Below, piece by piece: positions 7,073 through 16,091 of a DNA stretch of 64,000 nucleotides; the stretch's first letter is position 1; every line of letters begins with the position of its first letter. The position numbers were made by a program, and so were the translations under genes. Location of the stretch: assembly GCA_964615365.1 (NCBI GenBank), contig CAZTOU010000010.1, forward strand, positions 68,597 to 132,596, read 5' to 3'. The DNA is from CAVXZE01 sp964615365. Lineage in GTDB: Bacteria; Myxococcota_A; UBA9160; UBA6930. The notes beneath the pieces were generated by a model, which saw only the letters and a list, made by a program, of their open reading frames with translations, was not told the origin of the DNA and ran no database searches.

Positions 7073-9359
7073 CCATTCCGCTCAAGAGGGCCACCCGACC
7101 GTCTTTCTCGAAGCCGCCCAGGGCCTTCACCGCTGTGATCGTCGTGTTGTGGACGATCGAGTTCACCGGGCAGGCGCGTTGGAGAACCGTGACCGGCTTC
7201 TTCATCCCCATGAGGATCGGACCGATCACCTCGGCCCCGCCGAACCGCTCCATCAGCTTGTAGGCGATGTTTCCCGCATCCAGGTTGGGGAAGATCAGCA
7301 CGTTCGCCTCGCCCTTCAAGTGACAGAAGGGGTAGAGCTCCCTCAGCAAATTACCGTCCAGGGCCACGTTCGCCTGCATCTCTCCGTCGATCTCCAGGTC
7401 GGGCCGGAACGACCGCACCATCTCCGTGGCGCGCGCCATCTTCTGGGCGAGAGGATGGCGCACCGATCCGAAGTTGGAGAAGCTGAGCAGCGCGATCCGA
7501 GGCTCGACACCGAGTTCGCGGACCGAATCGGCGCAGACGATGGCGACCTCGGCGATCGTCTCCTCGTCCGGCTCCAGGTTCACGGTCGTGTCGGCGAAGA
7601 ACTTGACCGCGTTCTTCGAGATGACCATGTACATGCCCGCGGCGCGCTTCACCCCTTCCCGGAGCCCGACGATCTCGAGGGTGGGTCGGATCGCATCGGC
7701 GTAGTTCATGGTCTGGCCGGTCACCGCCCCGTCCACATCGCCGGCGATGAGCATCGCCATGGCGAAGTAGTTGCGGCCGCGTAGGAGGTTTCGGACATCG
7801 GGCAGCGTGAGACCGCGGCGGCTCCGCTTTTCGAGGACCAGCCTGCAATACCGATCGAAGTCCGGGCTCTCCCTTGGTTCGATGATCTCCACCCGGCCCC
7901 TGAGATCGAGGTCCAGAAGGCGGAACTGGTCTTCGATGTCCTTCTTCGGTCCGAGCAGGACCGGCCGGGCGACGCCTTCGTCGACGACGATCTGGCACGC
8001 CCTGAGGATCTCCTCGATGTTGCCCTCCGGGAACACGATCCGCCTCGGATTCGCCTGCGCCTTCTCGATGAACAACCGGACGATCTGCTGGGCCGGGCTC
8101 AAGATGCGACGCAGGCGCTCCTGATGTCGTCCCGGATCGAGCTCGGCGCGCGCGACGCCGGTCTCGACGGCAGCCTGCGCGACGGCCGGCGCCACACGGA
8201 AGAGGATGCGCCGGTCGAGGGGCCTGGGCAGGATGTGCTCCCTCCCGAAGTGCAGGACCTTCTCGCCATAGGATTCGGCCAGCTCCTTGGGCAGGTCTTC
8301 CCGCGCGAGCTCCGCCAGCGCCCGAGCTGCAGCGAGCATCATCTCGTCGTTGATCGTCGTCGCGCGCACGTCCAGGGCACCCCGGAGGATGAAGGGGAAG
8401 GCCAGGGTGTTGCTGATCTCGTTGGGAAAGTCGCTGCGGCGGGTCGCCATGACGAGATCGCTCCTCACCGATCGGGCCTCGTGGTACGAGATCTCCGGGT
8501 CGGGGCTGGCCAGTGCGAAGATGATGGGTTTGTCCGCCATGGCGGCGACCATCTGCTTGGTCAGCAGTCCCCCAACCGAGCAGCCCACGAACACGTCGGC
8601 CCCTTCCAGCGCGTCGGCGAGGGTTCGCAGGCTCGTCTTCCGGGCGAAGCGGACCTCGTAGGGGTTCATGTCTCCTTCGCGGTCCAGGCTGAGGATGCCC
8701 CGATCGTCGACCATCAGCAGGTTCTCGGCACGCACTCCCAGCTTGAGCAGGAGGTTGGCGGAGCCGAACCCGGACGGGCCGGTGCCGGCAATCACCAGCC
8801 GGATGTTCGGGGCGCTCTTCCCCTGCACCTCGAGCGCGTTGAGCAGCGCCGCCGCGACCACGGTTGCCGCCCCGTGCTGCTTGTCGTGGAAGACGGGGAT
8901 CCGCATCTGCTCCCGCAGCGCTTCCTCGATCGAGAAGCACTTGGGAGAGGCGATATCCTCGAGACAGATCGCGCCAAAGGTGGGCTCGAGAAGCCGCACC
9001 GCCCAGACGAACTCCTCCGGGTCCCGCGTGTCCAGCTCGAGGTCGAAGGCGTCGATGTCGGCGAAGCGCTTGAAGAGGACGCTCTTGCCCTCCATCATCG
9101 GCTTGGCCGCGAGCGCCCCGATATCGCCGAGACTGAGGACCCCGCTCCCATCCGTCACGACCGCGACGAGGTTCTGCTTCGCGGTGTACTCGTAAGCGAG
9201 CGCCGGATTCTCGGCGATCAGGTGACAGGGCTCGGTCGCACCCGGCACGTAGGCGCACATCAGATCGCGCTGGGTCAAGACCGGCTTGGTCACGGTGGTC
9301 TCGATCTTTCCCGGGCGCTCCCTGGCGTGATACTCGAGGGACTCGTTTCCACGAATCAT
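7059..9359 (-). CDS. maeB: NADP-dependent malic enzyme, MaeB type (malic enzyme + phosphotransacetylase-like domain)
   Basis: The N-terminal half is a malic enzyme domain ('ALEYHAR..GKIET'-type start, 'VTDGSGVLSLGDIG', 'VFHDKQHGAATVVAAAL', 'IAGTGPSGFGSANLL'). The C-terminal half, from about residue 430, is a phosphotransacetylase-like domain ('RIVFPEGNIEEILRACQIVV', 'VTGQTMNYADAIRPTLEIVG'). This is the MaeB architecture, converting malate to pyruvate and CO2 with NADPH production. I chose ATG 9359 because 'GGAGGACC' precedes it; this gives 766 residues, the usual length. It overlaps the nucleotidyltransferase gene and is divergent from the LacI gene. Confidence 0.9.
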   Translation of the reverse strand: MIRGNESLEYHARERPGKIETTVTKPVLTQRDLMCAYVPGATEPCHLIAENPALAYEYTAKQNLVAVVTDGSGVLSLGDIGALAAKPMMEGKSVLFKRFADIDAFDLELDTRDPEEFVWAVRLLEPTFGAICLEDIASPKCFSIEEALREQMRIPVFHDKQHGAATVVAAALLNALEVQGKSAPNIRLVIAGTGPSGFGSANLLLKLGVRAENLLMVDDRGILSLDREGDMNPYEVRFARKTSLRTLADALEGADVFVGCSVGGLLTKQMVAAMADKPIIFALASPDPEISYHEARSVRSDLVMATRRSDFPNEISNTLAFPFILRGALDVRATTINDEMMLAAARALAELAREDLPKELAESYGEKVLHFGREHILPRPLDRRILFRVAPAVAQAAVETGVARAELDPGRHQERLRRILSPAQQIVRLFIEKAQANPRRIVFPEGNIEEILRACQIVVDEGVARPVLLGPKKDIEDQFRLLDLDLRGRVEIIEPRESPDFDRYCRLVLEKRSRRGLTLPDVRNLLRGRNYFAMAMLIAGDVDGAVTGQTMNYADAIRPTLEIVGLREGVKRAAGMYMVISKNAVKFFADTTVNLEPDEETIAEVAIVCADSVRELGVEPRIALLSFSNFGSVRHPLAQKMARATEMVRSFRPDLEIDGEMQANVALDGNLLRELYPFCHLKGEANVLIFPNLDAGNIAYKLMERFGGAEVIGPILMGMKKPVTVLQRACPVNSIVHNTTITAVKALGGFEKDGRVALLSGMDAGE

Positions 9360-9604
9360 CGTCCGGTCCTCCATCGCGTGCGCAAGCCGGAGTCCTTGGG
9401 GGCAGGGATGAGCGTTCACCGATTCCAGCTCTGCGTGGACTTCAGCCGAGCATTCCTATGGTATCCCGCCTCGCCTCCGCGTGGGGATGCCTGTCTGGCT
9501 CCAAGCCAGAACTCTCCCGCACCAGACCTCGCAAGGAGCGGTCGCAGCAGCGACTTCTGGCACTCGGAGGATCCCTGGACCCGGCACCGGGGCGCCCCTC
9601 CAAC

Positions 9605-9641
9605 TTGACAACGTAAACGTTTTAGGTAAACGTTTACGTTC
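9605..9641 (+). promoter_or_regulatory. twin LacI-type operators and -35-like box ahead of the LacI gene
   Basis: TTGACA (9605-9610) is a perfect -35 match. It is followed by GTAAACGTTTTA (9613-9624) and the perfect 12-bp palindrome GTAAACGTTTAC (9626-9637), 13 bp apart centre to centre. A central CG flanked by A/T is typical of LacI-family operators. The second site ends four bases before the ATG at 9642, and no Shine-Dalgarno sequence lies between. The sites probably give autorepression and control the downstream iol operon. No clear -10 is visible between them. Confidence 0.75.
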
Positions 9642-10703
9642 ATGGCACCCCCGTCCCTCGCCCCGGCCGGGCAGCGGGCCGCGCCGGCGACCATCGTGGA
9701 GATCGCTCGCGTCTGCGGCGTGTCGACCGCCTCGGTCTCGCGCGCCCTGAACGGTCGGAGCGGTGTCGGTGCCGCCACGCGCGAGCGCATCCTCGAGGTG
9801 GCACGCGAGCTGGGCTACACGCCCGACAGCCGCGCCCGCGCCCTGGTCACGGGCCGGGTCCCCTTCATCGCCCTGGTGCTGCCCGACATCACCAACCCCT
9901 TCTTCCCCGAGGTAGCCCGCGGCGCCGAGGAGGAGCTGCAGCGCGCCGGCCACAGCCTGCTGCTGGTCAACACCGGCTGGCGTCCGGAACGATTGCGCCA
10001 GAGCTTCGAGCTGATCTCGGGGAACCACGTCGGTGGTCTGCTGATGGCGGTACCGCTCGACGGTGTGGGGCAGGAGCTCTCGCAGTGGGAGAAGTTCGAG
10101 GGCTCGATCGTCATGGTGGGCCGGACGGTCCCGCGCGGCTCGCGCTTGAACGCGGTGCTCGTCGACAACCGCCACGGGGGCTGGCTGGCGGGGCAGCAGC
10201 TCTGCAAGGCCGGCTGGCGCGAGATCGCCTACCTGGGAGGACCGGAGAAGGATCGGGTCTCCCGTGCCCGCCTGGGCGGGCTGCGCCGGGCGCTGGATGC
10301 GCCTGGCGCGCGGAACCGACTGGCCGAGGTCGTGCACGGCGACTGGACCCTCGAAGGGGGGCGGCGCAGGGCCCTCGCGCTGCTGCAGAGCGGGCGGCCC
10401 CCCGACGCGATCTTCGCCGCCAACGACCTGATCGCCCTGGGCGTCGCCCGCGCCGCGGCCGAAGCCGGCCGCAGCCTCGGCGAGGATCTCGGTCTGGTCG
10501 GCTACGACGACATCGACGCGGTCCGCTTCCTGGAGACCCCGATCACCAGTGTCGCCCAGCCCAAGCTCGAGATGGGAAGGCGCGCGGCCCGACTGCTGCT
10601 CTCCGCCATCGCCGACGGCGTGCGCGAGCAGCGCGATCGGCTCCGGCCCGAGTTGGTGGTTCGGCGAAGCTGCGGGGCGTCGAGGACGCGAGGTAGCCAG
10701 TGA
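9642..10703 (+). CDS. LacI-family transcriptional regulator of the iol cluster
   Basis: This 353-residue protein begins with a LacI helix-turn-helix, 'TIVEIARVCGVSTASVSRAL' at about residues 17-36, then a hinge and a periplasmic-binding-protein-like effector domain ('IALVLPDITNPFFPEVARG', 'PDAIFAANDLIALGVARAA', 'GLVGYDDIDAVRF'). It is the first gene of the inositol cluster and overlaps iolB by four bases (GTGA), so it is co-transcribed with the genes it probably controls. The likely inducer is inositol or a pathway intermediate (inference). The ATG has no ribosome site; translation may be leaderless. Confidence 0.85.
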   Translation: MAPPSLAPAGQRAAPATIVEIARVCGVSTASVSRALNGRSGVGAATRERILEVARELGYTPDSRARALVTGRVPFIALVLPDITNPFFPEVARGAEEELQRAGHSLLLVNTGWRPERLRQSFELISGNHVGGLLMAVPLDGVGQELSQWEKFEGSIVMVGRTVPRGSRLNAVLVDNRHGGWLAGQQLCKAGWREIAYLGGPEKDRVSRARLGGLRRALDAPGARNRLAEVVHGDWTLEGGRRRALALLQSGRPPDAIFAANDLIALGVARAAAEAGRSLGEDLGLVGYDDIDAVRFLETPITSVAQPKLEMGRRAARLLLSAIADGVREQRDRLRPELVVRRSCGASRTRGSQ

Positions 10704-11572
10704 CCCGACGAGCGTCTCTGCTGATCCGACCCACCTCTGGCAGCGCCGAGTACCACCGGCTCTCCCCGGAAGAGGCCGGCTGGGAGCACCTCCACTTCGG
10801 CGCGCGCCGGCTTCGGGACGGTGAGAGCTGGGACCACAGCATCGGAGAGAACGAGATGCTGCTGGTGTTGCTCGGCGGCCGATGCCATCTGCGCTCCGAC
10901 CGCGGTGAATGGCTCGACGTGGGGCGACGTCCCGAGGTCTTCGGCGGAATGCCACACGCCCTCTACCTGCCGCGGAAGTCGGGGCTCCGCGTGGAGGCCA
11001 CCAGCGAGTCCCTCGACCTCGCGTACGCCTGGTGCGCGACGGATCGGGATCATCCCGCCCGGCTGATCACCCCCGAGCAGGTCTCCATCGAGATCCGCGG
11101 CGGCGGCAACGCCACCAGGCAGATCAACTCCATCCTGCCACCCGGATCCGATTGCCATCGGCTGGTGTCGGTCGAGGTCTACACCCCATCGGGGAACTGG
11201 AGCTCCTACCCGCCCCACAAACACGATGAACACCGCGTCGACGAGGGCGGCAATCTCATCGAGGCGGATCTCGAGGAGATCTACTTCTACAAGATCGACC
11301 GGCCGGAGGGCTACGCCTATCAGCGGATCTACACGGGCGATGGCCGGTACGACGAGCTGATGCTCGCTCGTAACGACGACCTGATCCTCTCGCCCGAGGG
11401 CTATCACCCCGTCGTATCCGCGCACGGTTACACCAGCTACTACCTCAACTTCCTGGCCGGCTCCGCCCAGTCCCTGGCCTCCACCTACGACCCGCAGTTC
11501 GCCTGGGTCTGCGGCACCTGGACCGAGAAGGATCCGCGCCTCCCCATCGTCAGCCTGGAGATGGAATCATGA
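10700..11572 (+). CDS. iolB: 5-deoxy-glucuronate isomerase IolB
   Basis: This 290-residue bicupin protein has the IolB features 'EMLLVLLGGRCHLRSDRGEW' in the first cupin and 'SYPPHKHDEH' with the metal-binding His/Glu set in the second, followed by 'EEIYFYKIDRPEGYAYQRIY'. IolB converts 5-deoxy-D-glucuronate to 2-deoxy-5-keto-D-gluconate in myo-inositol breakdown. The GTG start overlaps the LacI stop and the end overlaps the next ATG (ATGA), so translation is coupled on both sides. Length is as usual for the family. Confidence 0.92.
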   Translation: MTRRASLLIRPTSGSAEYHRLSPEEAGWEHLHFGARRLRDGESWDHSIGENEMLLVLLGGRCHLRSDRGEWLDVGRRPEVFGGMPHALYLPRKSGLRVEATSESLDLAYAWCATDRDHPARLITPEQVSIEIRGGGNATRQINSILPPGSDCHRLVSVEVYTPSGNWSSYPPHKHDEHRVDEGGNLIEADLEEIYFYKIDRPEGYAYQRIYTGDGRYDELMLARNDDLILSPEGYHPVVSAHGYTSYYLNFLAGSAQSLASTYDPQFAWVCGTWTEKDPRLPIVSLEMES

Positions 11573-12678
11573 CGACCGCCGCGCAAGGCGCGGACTCCGC
11601 CTTCAAGAGTCCCCTGCACCAGACCACGGCCACGACGGCCACCGACTTCTGGAACGACTCCTGCTCGGTTCAGGAGCTCGCCTACGCCATCGAGCACGGT
11701 GCCGTCGGCGCCACCAGCAATCCGCCGATCGTCCTGGGAGTCCTCCAGAAGGAGCTCGATCTCTGGCGCGACCGGATCGACCAGCTGATCCGGGATCACC
11801 CCGACTGGTCGCCCCCGGCGGTCGCCTGGAAGCTCTTCGAAGAGCTGGCGGTCAAGGGCGCCGAGCAGCTCTGGCCGGTCTTCGAGCGCGAGGGCGGACG
11901 GAAGGGCCGCCTCTCGATCCAGACCGACCCCGACCACTACCGCGACAGCGAGGCCCTGGTGTCCCAGGCCGTACACTTCCACGGTCTCGCGCCCAACATG
12001 CAGGTCAAGATCCCGGTGACGAAGGCCGGGGTTCGGGCGATCGAAGAGGCCACCTTCCGGGGTGTCAACGTCAACGCCACCGTCTCCTTCAGCGTTCCCC
12101 AGGCCATCGCCGTGGCCGAGGCGGTCGCCCGGGGCCTCTGCCGGCGCGAGGAGGCGGGTCACGACACGGCGGACATGTCGCCGGTCTGCACCATCATGGT
12201 CGGGCGCCTGGACGACTGGATGCACGTCCTGGCCGAGCGCGACGGCATCGTCGCCCATCCCGGCGCCCTCGACTGGGCCGGCGTGGCGTGCGTCAAGAAG
12301 GCTTACGCCATCTACCGCGAGCGAGGCTACCGCACCCGGCTGCTGGCAGCGGCCTTCCGCCACCACCTGCACTGGTCGGAGCTGATCGGCGGCGACCTGA
12401 TCCTGACCATCACCTCCGCCTGGCAGCGCAGGTTCAACGCCTCGGCCGTCGAGGTGCGCGAGCGGATGCAGGAGCCCGTCGCGAGCGAGATCGTGAGCGA
12501 GCTCTGCGAGAGGTTTCCCGACTTCCGGTGCGCGTACGAGATCGACGGGCAACGCATCGAGGACTTCGACACCTTCGGGCCGACGGTCCGCACGCTGCGG
12601 AGCTTCATCGCCGCGAAGTACCAGATGATCGAGTTCGTGCGCGACCTCATGCTGCCCGATCCCGACGTCGCGTCGTGA
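11569..12678 (+). CDS. transaldolase-family protein inside the iol operon
   Basis: This 369-residue protein starts with 'TDFWNDSCSVQELAYAIEHG', continues 'AVGATSNPPIVLGVL' (the Thr/Ser-Asn-Pro signature of transaldolases) and has 'NMQVKIPVTKAGVRAIEE' near residue 145, where the Lys is positioned as the Schiff-base residue. It is translationally coupled to iolB and lies before iolD. Standard inositol operons carry IolC kinase and IolJ aldolase at this step; neither is present here, so this enzyme may cleave the last keto-deoxy-sugar (or its phosphate) instead. That role is inference. Confidence 0.8.
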   Translation: MTTAAQGADSAFKSPLHQTTATTATDFWNDSCSVQELAYAIEHGAVGATSNPPIVLGVLQKELDLWRDRIDQLIRDHPDWSPPAVAWKLFEELAVKGAEQLWPVFEREGGRKGRLSIQTDPDHYRDSEALVSQAVHFHGLAPNMQVKIPVTKAGVRAIEEATFRGVNVNATVSFSVPQAIAVAEAVARGLCRREEAGHDTADMSPVCTIMVGRLDDWMHVLAERDGIVAHPGALDWAGVACVKKAYAIYRERGYRTRLLAAAFRHHLHWSELIGGDLILTITSAWQRRFNASAVEVRERMQEPVASEIVSELCERFPDFRCAYEIDGQRIEDFDTFGPTVRTLRSFIAAKYQMIEFVRDLMLPDPDVAS

Positions 12679-12700
12679 GGCGAAGCGGAGGATCACCGCC

Positions 12701-14563
12701 ATGAAGACCGTTCGACTCACCGCCGCTCAGGCAACGGTCCGCTTCCTTTCGAGGCAGCAGACCGAGAGAGACGGCAGGCGGCAGCCGCTCTTCGCAGGCT
12801 GCGCCGGTATCTTCGGCCACGGCAACGTGGCGGGCATCGGACAGGCGCTGCAGCAGTACCCGGAGCTCCGCTACTACCAGTGTCGAAACGAGCAGGCCAT
12901 GGTGCACACGGCTGCCGCCTTCGCCAAGATGACCAACCGCCTGCAGACGCTGGCGTGCACCACCTCGATCGGGCCCGGCGCCACCAATCTGCTGACCGGG
13001 GCGGCGGGAGCGACCATCAACCGCCTCCCGGTGCTGCTGCTGCCAGGCGACATCTTCGCGCGCCGCAACGTCGCCCCGGTGCTCCAGCAGCTCGAGCTCG
13101 GGTCGAGCCAGGACGTCTCGGTGAACGACTGCCTGGCGCCGGTCTCGCGCTACTGGGACCGCATCAACCGCCCCGAGCAGCTGATCACCGCGCTCCCAGA
13201 GGCGATGCGGGTCCTGACCTCGCCAGTCGAGACCGGCGCCGTCACGCTCGCCTTGCCGCAGGACGTCCAGACCGAGGCCCACGAGTATCCGGTCGAGCTG
13301 CTCGAGGAGCGGGTGTGGCAGATTCCGCGCACCCGTCCGGACCGGGAGCGGGTGGCGCGCGCGGTCGAGTGGATTCGGGCCGGCAGCGCGCCCCTGATCG
13401 TCGCCGGCGGAGGCGCCATCTACAGCGAGGCTACCTCGGTCCTGCGCGAGTTCGCCGAGAGGACCGGCATTCCCGTCGCAGAGACCCAGGCGGGCAAGGG
13501 CGCCTTGCGCTACGACGACCCGCACTCGCTGGGCGCCATCGGTGTCACCGGAACGCACGGCGCCAACCGGATCGCCCGCGATGCCGATCTCGTGATCGGC
13601 GTGGGGACGCGCTACAGCGACTTCACCACGGCCTCCAAGACGGCCTTTCAGAATCCCGCGGTGCGCTTCATCAACGTCAACGTGGCGGAGTTCGACGCTC
13701 ACAAGCACGCCGCGCTGCCCCTGGTCGGGGACGCCCGGGCCTGCCTCGAGGAGTTCGCCGAGGCGCTCGGCGACTACGCAACCGATCCCGATTACCGGCG
13801 GCGGGTGGCGGATCTCGCCGCGGAGTGGGACGCCGAGGTCTCCCGCATCTACTCGCTGGGACACGGTCCGCCGTTGAGCCAGGGAGAGGTCATCGGGGCC
13901 GTGAACGAGTGCTCGGGTCCGCGCGACGTCGTGGTGTGCGCGGCCGGGAGTCTGCCCGGCGACCTGCACAAGCTCTGGCGCACGCGGGATCCCAAGGGAT
14001 ACCACCTCGAGTACGGCTACTCCTGCATGGGATACGAGATCGCCGGCGGGCTGGGCGTCAAGCTGGCCGACCCGGAGCGCGAGGTCTACGTCATGGTCGG
14101 CGACGGGTCGTACCTGATGATGGCGCAGGAGATCGTGACCTCCATTCAGGAGGACCGGAAGCTCATCATCGTCCTGCTCGACAACCACGGCTTTGCCAGC
14201 ATCGGGGGCCTCTCCGAGTCGCTGGGCAGCGCCGGCTTCGGAACCCACTACCGACGGCGGGACTGCGAGAGCGGTCAGCTCGATGGAGCTCGGCTCGAGA
14301 TCGACTTCGCCGCCAACGCCCGCAGCCTCGGCGCCCACGCCATCGAGGCGCGGGACCTCGCCTCCCTGCGAGACGCGCTCCGGGAGGCGGCGCAGCAGAC
14401 CCGAACCACCGTCGTGGTGGTGGAGACCGACCGGGAGGTGCGGGTCGGCGGGTACGAGTCCTGGTGGGACGTTCCGGTCGCGGAGGTCTCGGAGATGCCC
14501 GCGGTCCGCGACGAGCGCACCGACTACGAACGCGGACGCGACGCCGAACGCCACCACCTCTAG
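12701..14563 (+). CDS. iolD: 3D-(3,5/4)-trihydroxycyclohexane-1,2-dione hydrolase IolD
   Basis: This 620-residue thiamine-diphosphate enzyme carries 'FGHGNVAGIGQAL' and the catalytic Glu segment 'YYQCRNEQAMVHTAAAFAKM' at the N-terminus, 'CTTSIGPGATNLLTGAAGAT', and the TPP-binding 'VMVGDGSYLMMAQEIVTSIQ' with the closing 'DNHGFASIGGL'. This is the IolD profile, opening the inositol ring to 5-deoxy-glucuronate. The length is that of the family. It lies 22 bases after the transaldolase gene and 30 before iolA. Confidence 0.95.
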   Translation: MKTVRLTAAQATVRFLSRQQTERDGRRQPLFAGCAGIFGHGNVAGIGQALQQYPELRYYQCRNEQAMVHTAAAFAKMTNRLQTLACTTSIGPGATNLLTGAAGATINRLPVLLLPGDIFARRNVAPVLQQLELGSSQDVSVNDCLAPVSRYWDRINRPEQLITALPEAMRVLTSPVETGAVTLALPQDVQTEAHEYPVELLEERVWQIPRTRPDRERVARAVEWIRAGSAPLIVAGGGAIYSEATSVLREFAERTGIPVAETQAGKGALRYDDPHSLGAIGVTGTHGANRIARDADLVIGVGTRYSDFTTASKTAFQNPAVRFINVNVAEFDAHKHAALPLVGDARACLEEFAEALGDYATDPDYRRRVADLAAEWDAEVSRIYSLGHGPPLSQGEVIGAVNECSGPRDVVVCAAGSLPGDLHKLWRTRDPKGYHLEYGYSCMGYEIAGGLGVKLADPEREVYVMVGDGSYLMMAQEIVTSIQEDRKLIIVLLDNHGFASIGGLSESLGSAGFGTHYRRRDCESGQLDGARLEIDFAANARSLGAHAIEARDLASLRDALREAAQQTRTTVVVVETDREVRVGGYESWWDVPVAEVSEMPAVRDERTDYERGRDAERHHL

Positions 14564-14593
14564 CTCTCCGGACGTATCGCACTGGAAGGAGCC

Positions 14594-16072
14594 ATGCCCG
14601 ATCATCCCCTTCTCAGAAACTACATCGACGGCGGCTGGCGCAGCGCCGACGCCACCGAGAGCCGTCCCGTAGCGAACCCGGCGACGGCGGAGATCCTCGC
14701 CGAGACCCCGCTCTCCTCCGCCGCCGACGTGGAGCGAGCTGCCGCCGCCGCCCGCAGCGCGCTCACGGAGTGGCGCCGCGTGCCCGCGGGCGATCGCATC
14801 CAGCACCTGTTCCGGCTCAAGGCGCTGCTCGAGGAGAGCTTCGAGGATCTCTCCCGCACCGTCACCCTCGAGAACGGCAAGACCCTCGCCGAGGCACGGG
14901 GTGAGATCCGGCGCGCCATCGAGAACGTCGAGGTCGCCTGCGGAATCCCGACCCTGATGCAGGGCGATCTCTCGGAAGACATCGCCCCGGGCATCGACGA
15001 GCTGATGATCCGTCAGCCGGTCGGGGTATGCGCCACCATCTGTCCCTTCAACTTCCCGGCCATGATCCCGTTCTGGTTCATGCCCTACGCGCTGGCCTGC
15101 GGGAACACCTACGTCGTCAAGCCCTCTGAGCGGACCCCGCTCACCTTCGAGAAGATCATCCACCTGGTGGAGGAGGCGGGGTTCCCCCCCGGTGTCGTCA
15201 ACGTGGTGCACGGGAGCGCCGACACGGTGACGGCGATTCTGGATCATCCCGAGATCGCCGGCATCACCTTCGTTGGATCGACACCGGTTGCGAGGACCAT
15301 CTACGGGCGCGCCGCGACAAAGGGCAAGCGGGTGCAGGCCCAGGGGGGCGCCAAGAATCCCCTCGTCATCATGCCCGACGCCGATCTCGAGGCCGCCACC
15401 GACATCGTGGTGGATAGCGCCTTCGGCAACGCCGGACAGCGTTGTCTGGCGGCCTCCCTGGCGATCACCGTCGGCGAAGCCCGAGAGCCCTTCACCGCCG
15501 CCCTCACCGATGCTGCTGCGCGGCGCGTCGTCGGCTACGGACTGGAAGAGGGTGTCGAGATGGGACCGGTGATCTCGCAGGAGAGCAGCAGGCGGATCGA
15601 GGAGCTCATCCAGAGGGCGGCCGACGAGGGTGCCCGCGTCCTGGTGGACGGCCGGGGCGCCTCCATCGAAGGATTCGAGCGCGGGAACTTTCTCCGGCCC
15701 ACGGTGCTCGACCAGGTGCCGGCGGGTGGAGAGCTGGCGCGAACCGAGATCTTCGGACCGGTGCTCGGCGTCATGCACGCGGAGACCCTCGAGGACGCCA
15801 TCGCGCTGGTAAACCAGGGGAGCTACGGGAACATGGCCTGTCTCTTCACCGGCAGCGGTGCGGCGGCCCGGAAGTTCCGCCACGAGGCCGACGCGGGAAA
15901 CATCGGAATCAACATCGGCGTCGCTGCCCCCATGGCCTACTTCCCCTTCAGCGGGTGGAAGGAGAGCTTCTTCGGGACGTTGCACGGCCAGGGCCGACAC
16001 GCTGTGGAGTTCTTCACCCAGACCAAGGTGGTCGTGGAGCGATGGCCCAAGCAATGGTCGCGCCGTTTCTGA
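14594..16072 (+). CDS. iolA: CoA-acylating methylmalonate/malonate-semialdehyde dehydrogenase
   Basis: This 492-residue aldehyde dehydrogenase has 'TICPFNFPAMIPFWFMPYAL', 'GGAKNPLVIMPDADLEAATD' and the active-site segment 'AFGNAGQRCLAASLAITVG', in which the Gln-Arg-Cys context is the hallmark of the MmsA/IolA group. It makes acetyl-CoA (or propionyl-CoA) and CO2 from malonate (methylmalonate) semialdehyde, the end of inositol breakdown. 'GGAAGGA' precedes the ATG. The C-terminal 'PFSGWKESFFGTLHGQGRHA' region is intact. Confidence 0.93.
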   Translation: MPDHPLLRNYIDGGWRSADATESRPVANPATAEILAETPLSSAADVERAAAAARSALTEWRRVPAGDRIQHLFRLKALLEESFEDLSRTVTLENGKTLAEARGEIRRAIENVEVACGIPTLMQGDLSEDIAPGIDELMIRQPVGVCATICPFNFPAMIPFWFMPYALACGNTYVVKPSERTPLTFEKIIHLVEEAGFPPGVVNVVHGSADTVTAILDHPEIAGITFVGSTPVARTIYGRAATKGKRVQAQGGAKNPLVIMPDADLEAATDIVVDSAFGNAGQRCLAASLAITVGEAREPFTAALTDAAARRVVGYGLEEGVEMGPVISQESSRRIEELIQRAADEGARVLVDGRGASIEGFERGNFLRPTVLDQVPAGGELARTEIFGPVLGVMHAETLEDAIALVNQGSYGNMACLFTGSGAAARKFRHEADAGNIGINIGVAAPMAYFPFSGWKESFFGTLHGQGRHAVEFFTQTKVVVERWPKQWSRRF

Positions 16073-16091
16073 GCGGCAACGGGAGCCGGCG

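Noticed and set aside
9494..9510. Hairpin TCTGGCT-CCA-AGCCAGA upstream of the LacI gene
   Set aside because: Short, without a T-run and not near a gene end; no function can be supported.
12647..16054. A 1135-codon minus-strand open frame
   Set aside because: It lies antisense to iolD and iolA, has Asp/Val/Gly-rich composition typical of the complement of GC-rich genes, and matches no family.
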